NCBI RefSeq assembly: GCF_000718775.1
Contig: NZ_JOCB01000092.1
Span: forward strand, 1-46,086
Length of the DNA: 46,086 nucleotides
Source: Streptomyces sp. NRRL S-31
GTDB taxonomy: Bacteria > Actinomycetota > Actinomycetes > Streptomycetales > Streptomycetaceae
Direction: 5' to 3'
Both the position numbers and the translations under genes were made by a program. This document shows, one piece after another, positions 28,457 through 37,355 of the stretch; the first letter of the stretch is position 1, and every line of letters starts with the position of its first letter. The notes under the pieces were generated by a model that did not search any database, was not told where the DNA came from, and was given only the letters and a program-made list of their open reading frames with translations.

Positions 28457-29982
28457 TAGGAGCCCTGCGGCTGGCGGGCCGCCGCGGTCGACAGACGGGG
28501 GCCGGTGGGCAGGAACTTCGACCAGGGCGCGGGGATCGGGGCGGGGTCGAGGCCGGCGTAGCCCAGGCGGGTCTGCGCCAGCTTCGCCTCCTGCTGGAGC
28601 TGTTTGCGCTGCTTGGCCGACATGCCGATGCCCTTGTCGGCGGTGACGCTGTCGTCGTTGGACTGGAGGGCGTAGCGCAGGCCGGTGTCGGTGACCAGGA
28701 ACACCCCGCCGACCTTGGTCTCCGTGCCCTGGAACTGGCGGAAGAGCTGGCCAGAGCCGGCGGTGACGTAGGCGCTGGAGGAACCGGTGGGCAGGACCGC
28801 CGGGAAGTCGGTGCCCGCCCAGGTGGTCAGGGTCGTGTCGCCGTTGTCGGGGTCGACGTGGCCGAGGACGTTGCAGACGGTGTTGCGGCTGCCGTCGGCG
28901 GTGGAGGGGGTGTTGACCGCGCTGGGCTTCTCGGTGGGCCAGGTGTGGTCGGCGGCGAAGGGTTCACCGCGGGTGATGGCGCCCGCGCTGACCTCCTGGG
29001 CGTGGCCCGCCTGGCCGAGCTTCACCAGGTCCCTGCTGACCAGGAGGAGTTGGGCGACGAAGTCGGAGACGGGGGCGACCCGGCCGGGCAGGACGACGAA
29101 GTACTGTTCCTGGCCGTTGACGGGCGCCTTGAGCACCATGCCGACGCGGTTGGCGTCCGCGTCCAGCTGGCCGGGGGCGTTCGCGGCGGTGCCGGGGACA
29201 CCGGTGACCGGCGGGAAGCTGATCCGGTCGCCCGGGTGCAGGGTGTCGATCCACTCCTTGGTCACCTGCTGGGGGTTGCGGTCCGCGCCCACGATGGTCT
29301 GGAGCAGCAGGCTGTCGGTGGCGTCCACCGGGTACGCGCGGCCCCGCGCGTCGACGACGTACCGCTTCTCGTCCGGGGTGGCGACGTAGAGGAGTTCGCC
29401 GCCGTGCAGCTTCTGCCGCCCCTTGAGCTTCGTCCGGTCCCGTTCGGCCAGGACGAACGCGGCCTTCTGGATCGAGCTGCCGCTGCCGCTCGGGCGCTCG
29501 CAGACGGCCCACTCCTTGGCCGCGCCGGCCTCCTTGCCGGAGGGCAGCCGGTCGGGGGCGTAGGGGATGCCGATGGTGACGCCGTGCGGGATCGTGCCGT
29601 TGTCGAGGACCGACTCGTCGACGGTGACGACGTCGACGTCGCTCTGGGTGTTGAGGACGAGCTTGGCCGACGCCATGTTGAGGACCGGGTGGAGCTGGAC
29701 CTTGCCCTCGGTCTTCAGCACCACGTACCGGGTGGTGGACTTGCTGGCGATGATCACCTTCTGCCCGGGATCGTTCCAGCCCTGCGGGGCGGTCGGTTTG
29801 AACATGCCCCAGGCACCGAAGGCCGCCAGCACGACCACGCCGACGATGGCGCCGGGCAGGATCGCGCGCAGCGGCCGGGGCGCCCCCTCGTCGGAGGCAT
29901 CCGGTGACGACTGCACGAACGACGCGAGCATGCGGCGCTTCGCGAAGGTGTAGGCGTTGAGTTGGTCCCGCCGAGATGCCAT
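28456..29982 (-). CDS. eccB: Type VII secretion protein EccB
   Basis: 508 residues from ATG 29982 (MASRRDQLNAYTFAKRRM, the typical EccB start). There is a short cytosolic N-terminus, one membrane span (about 41-62, ILPGAIVGVVVLAAFGAWGMF), and a large extracytoplasmic domain with R1-R4-type repeats and a Cys pair (VCERP; VCNVL). EccB is a core membrane subunit on the outer face of the ESX complex. An in-frame GTG at 30009 would add nine residues and is less typical. It is divergent from eccE and first in its operon with mycP. Confidence 0.94.
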   Translation of the reverse strand: MASRRDQLNAYTFAKRRMLASFVQSSPDASDEGAPRPLRAILPGAIVGVVVLAAFGAWGMFKPTAPQGWNDPGQKVIIASKSTTRYVVLKTEGKVQLHPVLNMASAKLVLNTQSDVDVVTVDESVLDNGTIPHGVTIGIPYAPDRLPSGKEAGAAKEWAVCERPSGSGSSIQKAAFVLAERDRTKLKGRQKLHGGELLYVATPDEKRYVVDARGRAYPVDATDSLLLQTIVGADRNPQQVTKEWIDTLHPGDRISFPPVTGVPGTAANAPGQLDADANRVGMVLKAPVNGQEQYFVVLPGRVAPVSDFVAQLLLVSRDLVKLGQAGHAQEVSAGAITRGEPFAADHTWPTEKPSAVNTPSTADGSRNTVCNVLGHVDPDNGDTTLTTWAGTDFPAVLPTGSSSAYVTAGSGQLFRQFQGTETKVGGVFLVTDTGLRYALQSNDDSVTADKGIGMSAKQRKQLQQEAKLAQTRLGYAGLDPAPIPAPWSKFLPTGPRLSTAAARQPQGS

Positions 29983-30178
29983 CTGTGCCTGTTTCTCCCC
30001 GTGTCTCACGCGGAGCGCGCCCGGGGACCACGCTCCCCCGCCCTCCGTTGTCGGACCCGGCCCCTACTATGCCTGTACGGAGCGGACCTCGTGGAGCGGG
30101 TAGGGTACCTGGGCCCTCAAGGGCCTTGTTCAGTGGCCTGGTTCCAGCGAGTTGTGAGCAAATCGGGGGGATGGAGTG

Positions 30179-31507
30179 ATGGCTTCCGGAACGCGGACGC
30201 GAGGACGCGGCCGGTCGGCGGCACGGGGTCGTGCGGCCGGGTCCGGGGCGCCGCCGCGCGGGACGTCCGCCCAGCGCGGCGCGCAGATCACGCCCGGCCT
30301 CGGACAGCGTCCGGGCCAGGCCGGCTCGTTCCGTTTGCAACGGCTCGTGCTGGTGGAGCTGGCGGCGGCCGTGCTGGTCGTCGGCTGGGCCGTCGGCATG
30401 GCGGCGCTGGTGCCGGCCGCGGTGGTCGCGCTGCTGCTGGTCCTGCTGGCCTTCGTACGGCGGCGGGGCCGGACCCTGCCGGAGTGGCTGGCCACGGCGC
30501 GGGAACTGCGGGCGCGGCAGAGGCGGGCGGCGACCACCCCGATACCGCCGGGCACGGAGCCCGGACTGGTCCCGGCGGTGGAGTGCGAGCCGGCCCTGCG
30601 CACGTACTCGTACGGCGCGCGGGACCGGCGGCCGGTCGGCGTCGTCGGGGACGGCACCTTCGTCACCGCCGTGCTCCAGGTGGAGGCGGACGCGACCGCG
30701 CTGCGCGCCGAGCGGACCCGCCAGCCGCTGCCGCTGGGGCTGGTCCGGGACGCGCTCGAGGTGGACGGCATCCGCCTGGAGTCGGCCCAGATCGTGCTGC
30801 ACACGCAGCCGGCGCCCGCGCTGCACCTGCCCCAGCAGTCCGTGGCCGTCGCCAACTACCTGCCGTTGCAGGAACAGACCGGTGCCCCGGCCGTGCGCAT
30901 CACCTGGATCGCGCTGAAGCTGGACCCCGAGCTGTGCGCCGAGGCCGTGGCCGCGCGCGGCGGCGGGCTGACGGGGGCGCAGAAGTGCCTCGTACGGGCC
31001 GCGGACCACCTGGCGAGCCGGCTGACCGGCGCCGGGTTCCGGGCGCGGGTGCTGGACGAGGAGGAGGTGGTCGCCGCCCTCGCCACCTCGGCCTGCGCCA
31101 ATCCGCTGGTCACCGCGGAGGCCGGGCGCAGCGAGACCCGGGAGCGGCGCACGGAGGAGTCGGGGCGCAGCTGGCGCTGCGACAACCGCCGGCACACGAC
31201 GTACTGGGTGCGGCGCTGGCCGCCGCTGGGCGGCGACCGGGCCGAGTCCCTGCCCCAGTTCGTCGCCCGGGTCACGGCGGTGCCGGCCCTCGCGACCACC
31301 TTCAGTCTGACCCTCGCGCACGGGGAGCGGCAGGATGTGTCGCTGTGCGGGCACCTGCGGGTGACCGGGCGCAGTGACGACGAACTCGTGTCGGCGCGGC
31401 GCGCGTTGGAGGACGCGGCCCGGCAGTCCGGGGCGGGTCTGGCCCGGCTCGACCGCGAGCAGCTGCCCGGCATGCTGGCCACTCTGCCGCTCGGAGGTGC
31501 GCGGTGA
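30179..31507 (+). CDS. eccE: Type VII secretion protein EccE
   Basis: 442 residues. An Arg/Gly-rich N-terminus is followed by two adjacent spans (about 52-93, LVLVELAAAVLVVGWAVG and VPAAVVALLLVLLAF). A soluble domain has the EccE-type stretch AVRITWIALKLDPELCAEAV and a C-terminal CGHLRVTGRSDDELVSARRALE. EccE is the peripheral subunit of the ESX membrane complex. The start is ATG 30179, since GGGGGG lies 8 bases upstream; GTG 30176 is one codon earlier. It overlaps the next gene by 4 bases. Confidence 0.9.
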   Translation: MASGTRTRGRGRSAARGRAAGSGAPPRGTSAQRGAQITPGLGQRPGQAGSFRLQRLVLVELAAAVLVVGWAVGMAALVPAAVVALLLVLLAFVRRRGRTLPEWLATARELRARQRRAATTPIPPGTEPGLVPAVECEPALRTYSYGARDRRPVGVVGDGTFVTAVLQVEADATALRAERTRQPLPLGLVRDALEVDGIRLESAQIVLHTQPAPALHLPQQSVAVANYLPLQEQTGAPAVRITWIALKLDPELCAEAVAARGGGLTGAQKCLVRAADHLASRLTGAGFRARVLDEEEVVAALATSACANPLVTAEAGRSETRERRTEESGRSWRCDNRRHTTYWVRRWPPLGGDRAESLPQFVARVTAVPALATTFSLTLAHGERQDVSLCGHLRVTGRSDDELVSARRALEDAARQSGAGLARLDREQLPGMLATLPLGGAR

Positions 31508-32292
31508 CGACGATTCCGACGACTTCCCCCGTCCCGGGTACGGCCGCAGCGGGGACCCGGGAGCCGTCCGGGCCGCGGCGGGCGGTCGAGCTGCTGCGGC
31601 ACGGGCTGGGTCTGATCGGGCCCCGGCACGGCCGGCACGGGCTCACCGCACAGCAACTGGACGCGCTCGCCCTGCCCATCGGGGACGACGGGGTGGTGGC
31701 CGGTGTCGACGCCGAGGGGCAGCCGGCCGTCCTGGGCATCAACCGGCCCACGCCGTACGACGTCGTCCTGATCGGCGGCCTGTGGACGGCGCAGGTGCTG
31801 GCGCTGCGCTCGGCGGCCACCGGTGCCCGGGTCGCCGTGGAGACCGGCCGGCCGCAGGCGTGGATGCAGATGGTGCACGCCATGGGCGGCGGGCAGAACG
31901 GGCTCTCCGTGTACGAGGTCGGGCGGGTGCCGCCGCAGGGCGCCTCGGCCGGTACACCGGTGCTGGTGGTGCGGGACTGCGGTATGCGGCCCCCGCGCGG
32001 CCGGGTGGTGTCCGGGCCCTGGCAGTCGGTGCTGACCCTGCTGCCGTACCTCAGCCCCGTCGCGCCCCGGCTGCTGCGGCAGGCGCGGCTCGCCGGCATA
32101 CAGCGGGTATCGCCGGACGAGGCGGCCGAACTGGGGCGCACGATGGGGCTCACCCGGACCGAGGTGGAGTCGCTGCCGGGGCTGCCCGACGGCGTCACCC
32201 TGTGGTGCACCGACCGTGACCGGCAGTACGTGCTGACGCAACCCACCGACGCCGAGATCGGATTGTTGGGCACACCGCGCCGGATGGACTGA
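31504..32292 (+). CDS. Soluble ESX-locus protein of unknown function
   Basis: 262 residues with no signal peptide or membrane span. It contains a beta-rich body (VVLIGGLWTAQVLALRSAAT; VAVETGRPQAWMQMVHAMGG). The start is GTG 31504, overlapping the eccE stop (GTGA), so it is translationally coupled to EccE. That pairing suggests it works with EccE on the cytosolic face. Proteins like it follow eccE in other Streptomyces to my recollection, but I have no named family for it. Confidence 0.78.
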   Translation: MTTIPTTSPVPGTAAAGTREPSGPRRAVELLRHGLGLIGPRHGRHGLTAQQLDALALPIGDDGVVAGVDAEGQPAVLGINRPTPYDVVLIGGLWTAQVLALRSAATGARVAVETGRPQAWMQMVHAMGGGQNGLSVYEVGRVPPQGASAGTPVLVVRDCGMRPPRGRVVSGPWQSVLTLLPYLSPVAPRLLRQARLAGIQRVSPDEAAELGRTMGLTRTEVESLPGLPDGVTLWCTDRDRQYVLTQPTDAEIGLLGTPRRMD

Positions 32293-32649
32293 ACTGCCCT
32301 CACTGTCCATTTTGTTCGTGCCGTCGTGGGCGGCCCGCGCGTTCCGTCTTCGTCACATGTCTGCCGTTTGGTCCCCGTTCCCCGCGGCAAGGAACCTGCC
32401 GGGCCCGGGATGTGCGGGCGGTCGGTGACCCGGTGGGGTGTTCACCGAGAAGTGGGCGGGCCTGCCGGGGGGTGGCTCGCGGTGATTAGGCTGGGAGCGG
32501 GCGCGATGGCAGGACCCATGGGCCGGACGTCGGTGTCCCGGGGCAGGTCCGCTGGACCGGACCGCCCCGAACGACTACGGACGACTCGGTACGACACGAA
32601 TGGTCGCCCCGGCACGGCATGAGGGTGCTCGACCACACCAGGAGGAACT
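32293..32649. other. 357-base gap before the MinD-like gene; no gene seen
   Basis: No ORF has plausible codon use and no strong hairpin is visible. A TAGGCT (about 32485) could be a -10 box, without a matching -35. Confidence 0.4.
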
Positions 32650-35600
32650 GTGAGCAGCGATCGGGACGGGATGCGCGGGGGCTGGGACACACCCGGCGAT
32701 GACCAGCCCGACGCGGAGGCCGTCGAGACCACCGGCGAGTTCACCATCGACTACGCTCCTCCCGCCTGGTATACGCAGAACGCGTCCGGTACGTCGGGCG
32801 GTTCCGCGGGCGGGGGCGGTTTCGCCGCCGGGGCGGGCGGGGCCGGCGGCTCCGGCACCGCCGGTGACCCGGGCGCTCCGGCCGCCCCCGGTGTGCCGTC
32901 GTTCCCGACGGGCTCGCCGGCGCCGGGCGCGACACCGCCCGCCGCCCCGGCGGGCACTCCCCCGCAGGGCACCGCGTTCCCTCCGCCGCAGGGCGCGCCC
33001 TTCACGCCGCCGCAGGGCACTCCGTTCGGTCCGCCGCAGGACGCTCCGTTCGCTCCGGCGCCGGGAGCCGCCTACCCGCCGCCGCCTCCCGCGCGGGGGG
33101 CCGCGTCCACCGCGCCGCAGGGAACGCCGTACGGTGCGCCCCCGGCGGGCGGGGCCGCACCGTACGCCCCGGCCGCCCAGCCCCCGGTACCGGCCGGTGA
33201 TCCGGTCCCGGTGCCGCGGCTGCCCGAGGGCTTCGAGCCACAGCAACCGCAGCAGCCGCAGGCGGCGCCGGCGGTCGAGCCGGAGACGGACAACGGGGAC
33301 CTGGAGAGCGGGGCGACCCTTCGGTTCAACGCCGTCACCCTGAAGCGCCAGATGGCCGAGATCGCCGAACGTGCCGGGGTCACCGGGTACTCCCTCGAGT
33401 CCACGGACGAGGACTCCGCGGCGGGTTCCGCGGGCGACCGAGGCGACGAGGCCGCCGCCCCGGAGGACACCGCGTCCGACGGGGACGAGGAGCAGGGCGG
33501 GAGCGACCGGACGGACACCGACGGGGACTCGGCCGAGGGATCGGCAGACGACTCGGTGGAGGGCTCGGCGGAGCCGGGGACCCCGGAACCGGCCGCCTCG
33601 GAGGACGCTGCCGCGCTGGAGCGTGCCGCGGCTGAGGAGGGTTCCGCCAGCTCCGCGCGGACGGGCACGTCCGAGCCGTCGGACAACGAGCCGTCAGACA
33701 CCGTGACGGCGGGCGCCACGGCCCAGGACGACACGCCTCGGCACAGCGGCCCGGAGGACAGCGCGCCGCAGGACAAGGTTCCGGGCGAGGGTGCCCCCGG
33801 CGGCGGCACCGCCGGTGACAGTACGGCTGCCGGTGCCGGTGCCCCGGACGGCAGCGCCCCGCAGGCCGCCGCGCCCTCCGGGGACGCGCACCCCGCCGGT
33901 ACCGCACAGCCCGGCGCACCCCTGCCCGGCGCCGCCCAGCCCATCCCCGGCCAGCCCATCCCCGGCCAGCCCGGAGGGTACGGCTTCCCGCTGCCCGCCG
34001 CCGCTCCGCCCACAGCAGCCCAGCCCGGCGGATACGGCTTCCCCCAGCCCGGCGCCGCCCAGCCGGTTCCCGGCCACCCCGGCGGATACGGCTTCCCGCC
34101 CCCCGGCACCCAGCAGCCCGGCGCACCCCTGCCCAATGCCGCCCAGCCCGGCGCACCCCTGCCCGCCGCCCAGCCCGGCGCGGCTCAGCCGGGTCCCGGC
34201 CAGCCCGGTGGGCCCCAGGGCGGGCCCGCCGTGCCGCCCGCTCCCCCGGCCCCCCAGGGCGCGCAGCCCGGCTGGAATCCGCCGCCCGCGCCGCAGAACG
34301 GGCTGCCTCCGCTGCCGCCCTCGTACCAGCCCGCCGCCCCGGTACCCGCGGCCCAGTGGCCGCACCAGGCCGCCCCGCAGCAGCCCGGGCCGATGCCCGG
34401 TCAGCAGCCGCAGCCGGCGGACGGCCAGGGACCGGCGGGCGCACCCGGTCAGCAGCCGCCCTTCCAGCCGCAGGCCCCGCAGCCCGCGCCCGCCGCGTGG
34501 CACCAGCAGAACCAGCCCCACCAGCCGAACCAGCCCGGCGCGCCGGCGGCCGGTCCGCAGCCGGTTCCCAACGGGCCCACCGCGCCTGGCGGTTACGGAT
34601 TCCCGCCGCCCGGAGCGCCCAACCCGCAGGGCCGGCCCGGAGGGTACGGCTTCCCGCAGAACCCGGCGGCCCAGCCGGTCCCGAACGGCCCCACCCCGCC
34701 GAGCGGTTACGGATTCCCGCCGCCGGGCGCCCCCAACCCGTCGGCCCAGCTGGGTGGTTACGGCTTCCCGCAGACGCCGCAACCCCCGCACACCCCGCAG
34801 GCCCCGGACGCCGCCGCCGGCCCCGTCCCCGGGGCGCCGCAGGCCCCGGTCGACCCGCGGTCCGGTGCCGCGTGGCCGCAGCCCCTCCAGCACGACCAGC
34901 GGCAGCCGACCAACCCCGGTGCCGCGCCGCTCGGTTACACCGCCGCCGTGGAGCTGTCCTCGGACCGGCTGCTCAACAACAAGAGGCAGAAGGCGAAGAG
35001 CGGCCGGCCCGCCGCGGCGGGCGGCCGGTTCAAGCTCGGCGGCAAGAAGGAGGAGGCCGAGCGGCAGCGCAGGCTGGAGCTGATCCGCACGCCGGTGCTG
35101 TCCTGCTACCGGATCGCGGTCATCAGCCTCAAGGGCGGTGTGGGCAAGACCACGACGACCACCGCGCTCGGCTCCACCCTCGCCACCGAGCGGCAGGACA
35201 AGATCCTCGCCATCGACGCCAACCCGGACGCCGGAACGCTCGGCCGACGGGTGCGCCGGGAGACCGGGGCCACCATCCGTGACCTGGTCCAGGCGATCCC
35301 GTACCTCAACTCGTACATGGACATCCGGCGGTTCACGTCCCAGGCGCCCTCCGGTCTGGAGATCATCGCAAACGACGTGGACCCGGCCGTCTCGACCACG
35401 TTCAACGACGAGGACTACCGGCGGGCGATCGATGTCCTCGGCCGCCAGTACCCGGTCATCCTGACCGACTCGGGCACCGGTCTGCTGTACAGCGCCATGC
35501 GCGGGGTGCTCGACCTCGCCGACCAGCTGATCATCATCTCCACGCCGTCGGTGGACGGCGCGAGCAGCGCCAGCACGACGCTGGACTGGCTGTCCGCGCA

Positions 35601-36141
35601 CGGGTACGCCGATCTGGTGTCCCGGGCCCTGACCGTGATCTCCGGGGTCCGGGAGACCGGCAAGATGATCAAGGTCGAAGACATCGTGTCGCACTTCGAG
35701 ACCCGGACCCGCGGCGTCGTGGTGGTGCCCTTCGACGAGCATCTGGCCGCCGGTGCCGAGGTCGACCTCGACATGATGCGGCCGCGGACGCGCGAGGCGT
35801 ACTTCAACCTCGCCACGCTGGTCGCCGAGGACTTCGTACGGCACCAGCAGTCGCACGGGCTGTGGACGTCCGACGGCAACCCGCCGCCGGTGGCCGCCCC
35901 GCCGATGCCGGGACAGGCGATGCCGGGACAGCCGTACGGCGCCGGTCAGCCCTATCCGGACGCCCCGGGGCAGCCGTACCCGCAGGCACCGGCGCCCGGT
36001 CAGCCGTACGCCCCGCCGCCCCAGCCGTACGCCCCGCCGCCGCAGGGGCAGCCGCAGCCGTATCCGGCACAGCCCGGCTATCCGCAGCCCGGGCAGCCCC
36101 AGCCGGGTCAGCAGCCTCCGCAGGCTCCGCCCCGGCAGTAG
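32650..36141 (+). CDS. Pro-rich MinD/ParA-type ATPase of the ESX locus (EspI-like)
   Basis: 1163 residues. A short acidic N-terminus contains [16 protein letters not shown] (about 30-45). A very long disordered Pro/Ala/Gly/Gln region of about 730 residues follows, with seven GYGFP repeats (about 440-705). Then comes a MinD/ParA ATPase with deviant Walker A KGGVGKTT (828-835), ILAIDANPD and ILTDSGTG. The C-terminus is another Pro/Gln-rich tail. Mycobacterial EspI has the same layout (Pro-rich head plus ATPase) and lies in ESX-1, where it restrains secretion at low ATP; a similar role here is inferred. AGGAGG lies 6 bases before the GTG at 32650. A 357-base gap separates it from the eccE unit. 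Confidence 0.88.
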   Translation: MSSDRDGMRGGWDTPGDDQPDAEAVETTGEFTIDYAPPAWYTQNASGTSGGSAGGGGFAAGAGGAGGSGTAGDPGAPAAPGVPSFPTGSPAPGATPPAAPAGTPPQGTAFPPPQGAPFTPPQGTPFGPPQDAPFAPAPGAAYPPPPPARGAASTAPQGTPYGAPPAGGAAPYAPAAQPPVPAGDPVPVPRLPEGFEPQQPQQPQAAPAVEPETDNGDLESGATLRFNAVTLKRQMAEIAERAGVTGYSLESTDEDSAAGSAGDRGDEAAAPEDTASDGDEEQGGSDRTDTDGDSAEGSADDSVEGSAEPGTPEPAASEDAAALERAAAEEGSASSARTGTSEPSDNEPSDTVTAGATAQDDTPRHSGPEDSAPQDKVPGEGAPGGGTAGDSTAAGAGAPDGSAPQAAAPSGDAHPAGTAQPGAPLPGAAQPIPGQPIPGQPGGYGFPLPAAAPPTAAQPGGYGFPQPGAAQPVPGHPGGYGFPPPGTQQPGAPLPNAAQPGAPLPAAQPGAAQPGPGQPGGPQGGPAVPPAPPAPQGAQPGWNPPPAPQNGLPPLPPSYQPAAPVPAAQWPHQAAPQQPGPMPGQQPQPADGQGPAGAPGQQPPFQPQAPQPAPAAWHQQNQPHQPNQPGAPAAGPQPVPNGPTAPGGYGFPPPGAPNPQGRPGGYGFPQNPAAQPVPNGPTPPSGYGFPPPGAPNPSAQLGGYGFPQTPQPPHTPQAPDAAAGPVPGAPQAPVDPRSGAAWPQPLQHDQRQPTNPGAAPLGYTAAVELSSDRLLNNKRQKAKSGRPAAAGGRFKLGGKKEEAERQRRLELIRTPVLSCYRIAVISLKGGVGKTTTTTALGSTLATERQDKILAIDANPDAGTLGRRVRRETGATIRDLVQAIPYLNSYMDIRRFTSQAPSGLEIIANDVDPAVSTTFNDEDYRRAIDVLGRQYPVILTDSGTGLLYSAMRGVLDLADQLIIISTPSVDGASSASTTLDWLSAHGYADLVSRALTVISGVRETGKMIKVEDIVSHFETRTRGVVVVPFDEHLAAGAEVDLDMMRPRTREAYFNLATLVAEDFVRHQQSHGLWTSDGNPPPVAAPPMPGQAMPGQPYGAGQPYPDAPGQPYPQAPAPGQPYAPPPQPYAPPPQGQPQPYPAQPGYPQPGQPQPGQQPPQAPPRQ

Positions 36142-36153
36142 GGGGGCGCGGAA

Positions 36154-36188
36154 AAGGGCGGCCGGTGCTCACCGCACCGGCCGCCCTT
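36154..36188. terminator. Bidirectional terminator between the MinD-like gene and ribF
   Basis: Perfect 15-bp inverted repeat (36154-36168 with 36174-36188, arm AAGGGCGGCCGGTGC) with a 5-base loop, between convergent genes. An A-run at 36152-36155 would give a short U-run after the hairpin for the minus-strand transcript. Confidence 0.9.
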
Positions 36189-36219
36189 CGCGCTGTACCT
36201 CACTGCCGCCGGGCGGGGT

Positions 36220-37167
36220 TCACCGCTCCGCGGCCACGATCTCCCGGCACCGCTTCACGTCCGCGGCCATCTGCTCCAGCAGGGCCTCCAGCGAATCGAA
36301 CTTCGCCTGTCCGCGCACATAGGCGAGGAAGTCGACGGCGACGTGCAGGCCGTACAGATCGAGACCGACGCGGTCGATGGCGTACGCCTCCACCGTGCGC
36401 TCCGTGCCCTCGAACTGCGGGTTCGTGCCGACCGAGATCGCGGCCGGCATGGCCTCGCCGTGGACGTGCAGGTAACCGGCGTAGACGCCGTCGGCGGGGA
36501 TGGCGGTGTGCGGGAGCGTCTCGACGTTGGCCGTCGGAAAGCCCAGTTCCCGGCCGCGCTGTGCGCCGCGGACGACGACGCCCTCCACCCGGTGCGGGCG
36601 GCCCAGGATCTCGCGGGCGCCCGCGACATCGCCCTCGGCGACCAGACGGCGGGTCAGGGTCGAGGAGAACGGCTCGCCGCCGCCCGCCTCGCCGGTGACG
36701 TACAGGTCGACGACCTCGACCTCGAAGTCGTAGACCTTGCCCTGCTCGACGAGGAACTCGACGTTGCCGGCCGCCTTGTGGCCGAAGCGGAAGTTGGGAC
36801 CCTCCACGACCGCCTTGGCGTGCAACTTGTCGACCAGCACCTTCACCACGAAATCGGCGGGCGAGAGCTTACAGAACTCGGTGGTGAAGGGGAGGATGAG
36901 GAGCGCGTCGACACCCAGCTCGGCCATCAGCTCGGCCCGGCGGTGGTGCGGGGCGAGCAGCGGCGGGTGGCTGCCGGGGCGGACCACCTCGCTGGGGTGC
37001 GGGTCGAAGGTGACCACGACGGCCGGTACGCCCAGTTCGCGGGCGCGCTCGACGGCGTGCCGGATGATCAGCTGGTGGCCGCGGTGGACGCCGTCGTAGG
37101 AACCGATGGTGACGACGCTGCGCCCCCAGTCCTGGGGGATGTCCTCCAAGCCACGCCAGCGCTGCAC
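36220..37167 (-). CDS. ribF: Bifunctional riboflavin kinase / FAD synthetase
   Basis: 315 residues. The N-terminal FAD synthetase domain has the nucleotidyl-transferase motif GSYDGVHRGHQ (about 22-32) and the VEGPNFRFGHKAAG motif. The C-terminal riboflavin kinase domain has GRELGFPTANVE and VYAGYLHVHGE. It converts riboflavin to FMN and FAD, used among others by ThyX. The start is GTG 37167 with GAGGAG upstream. It is last gene in the infB-truB run on the minus strand, ending at a convergent terminator. Confidence 0.96.
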   Translation of the reverse strand: MQRWRGLEDIPQDWGRSVVTIGSYDGVHRGHQLIIRHAVERARELGVPAVVVTFDPHPSEVVRPGSHPPLLAPHHRRAELMAELGVDALLILPFTTEFCKLSPADFVVKVLVDKLHAKAVVEGPNFRFGHKAAGNVEFLVEQGKVYDFEVEVVDLYVTGEAGGGEPFSSTLTRRLVAEGDVAGAREILGRPHRVEGVVVRGAQRGRELGFPTANVETLPHTAIPADGVYAGYLHVHGEAMPAAISVGTNPQFEGTERTVEAYAIDRVGLDLYGLHVAVDFLAYVRGQAKFDSLEALLEQMAADVKRCREIVAAER

Positions 37168-37355
37168 TGTGACCGCTCCTCGAACCTGTGTCCGTGTCTA
37201 CCTTGACCTCGTGGTGCAGGTCTAAGGGTGCCATGCCGGGTGGCGTGAGCCACCATCGGCATGGTGGCTGTGACCTGGCGCACGTCACGCGTCCCTCCTC
37301 GGACCACCTCCGCGCCCCCGGCCACCGCCTCGGGCTGCCGTCTCCGGCCGCCTCC

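Noticed and set aside
33900..34800. Tandem-looking DNA repeats considered as a CRISPR or satellite array
   Set aside because: They encode in-frame GYGFP/Pro-rich repeats of uneven spacing in the MinD-like protein; no constant repeat with unique spacers.
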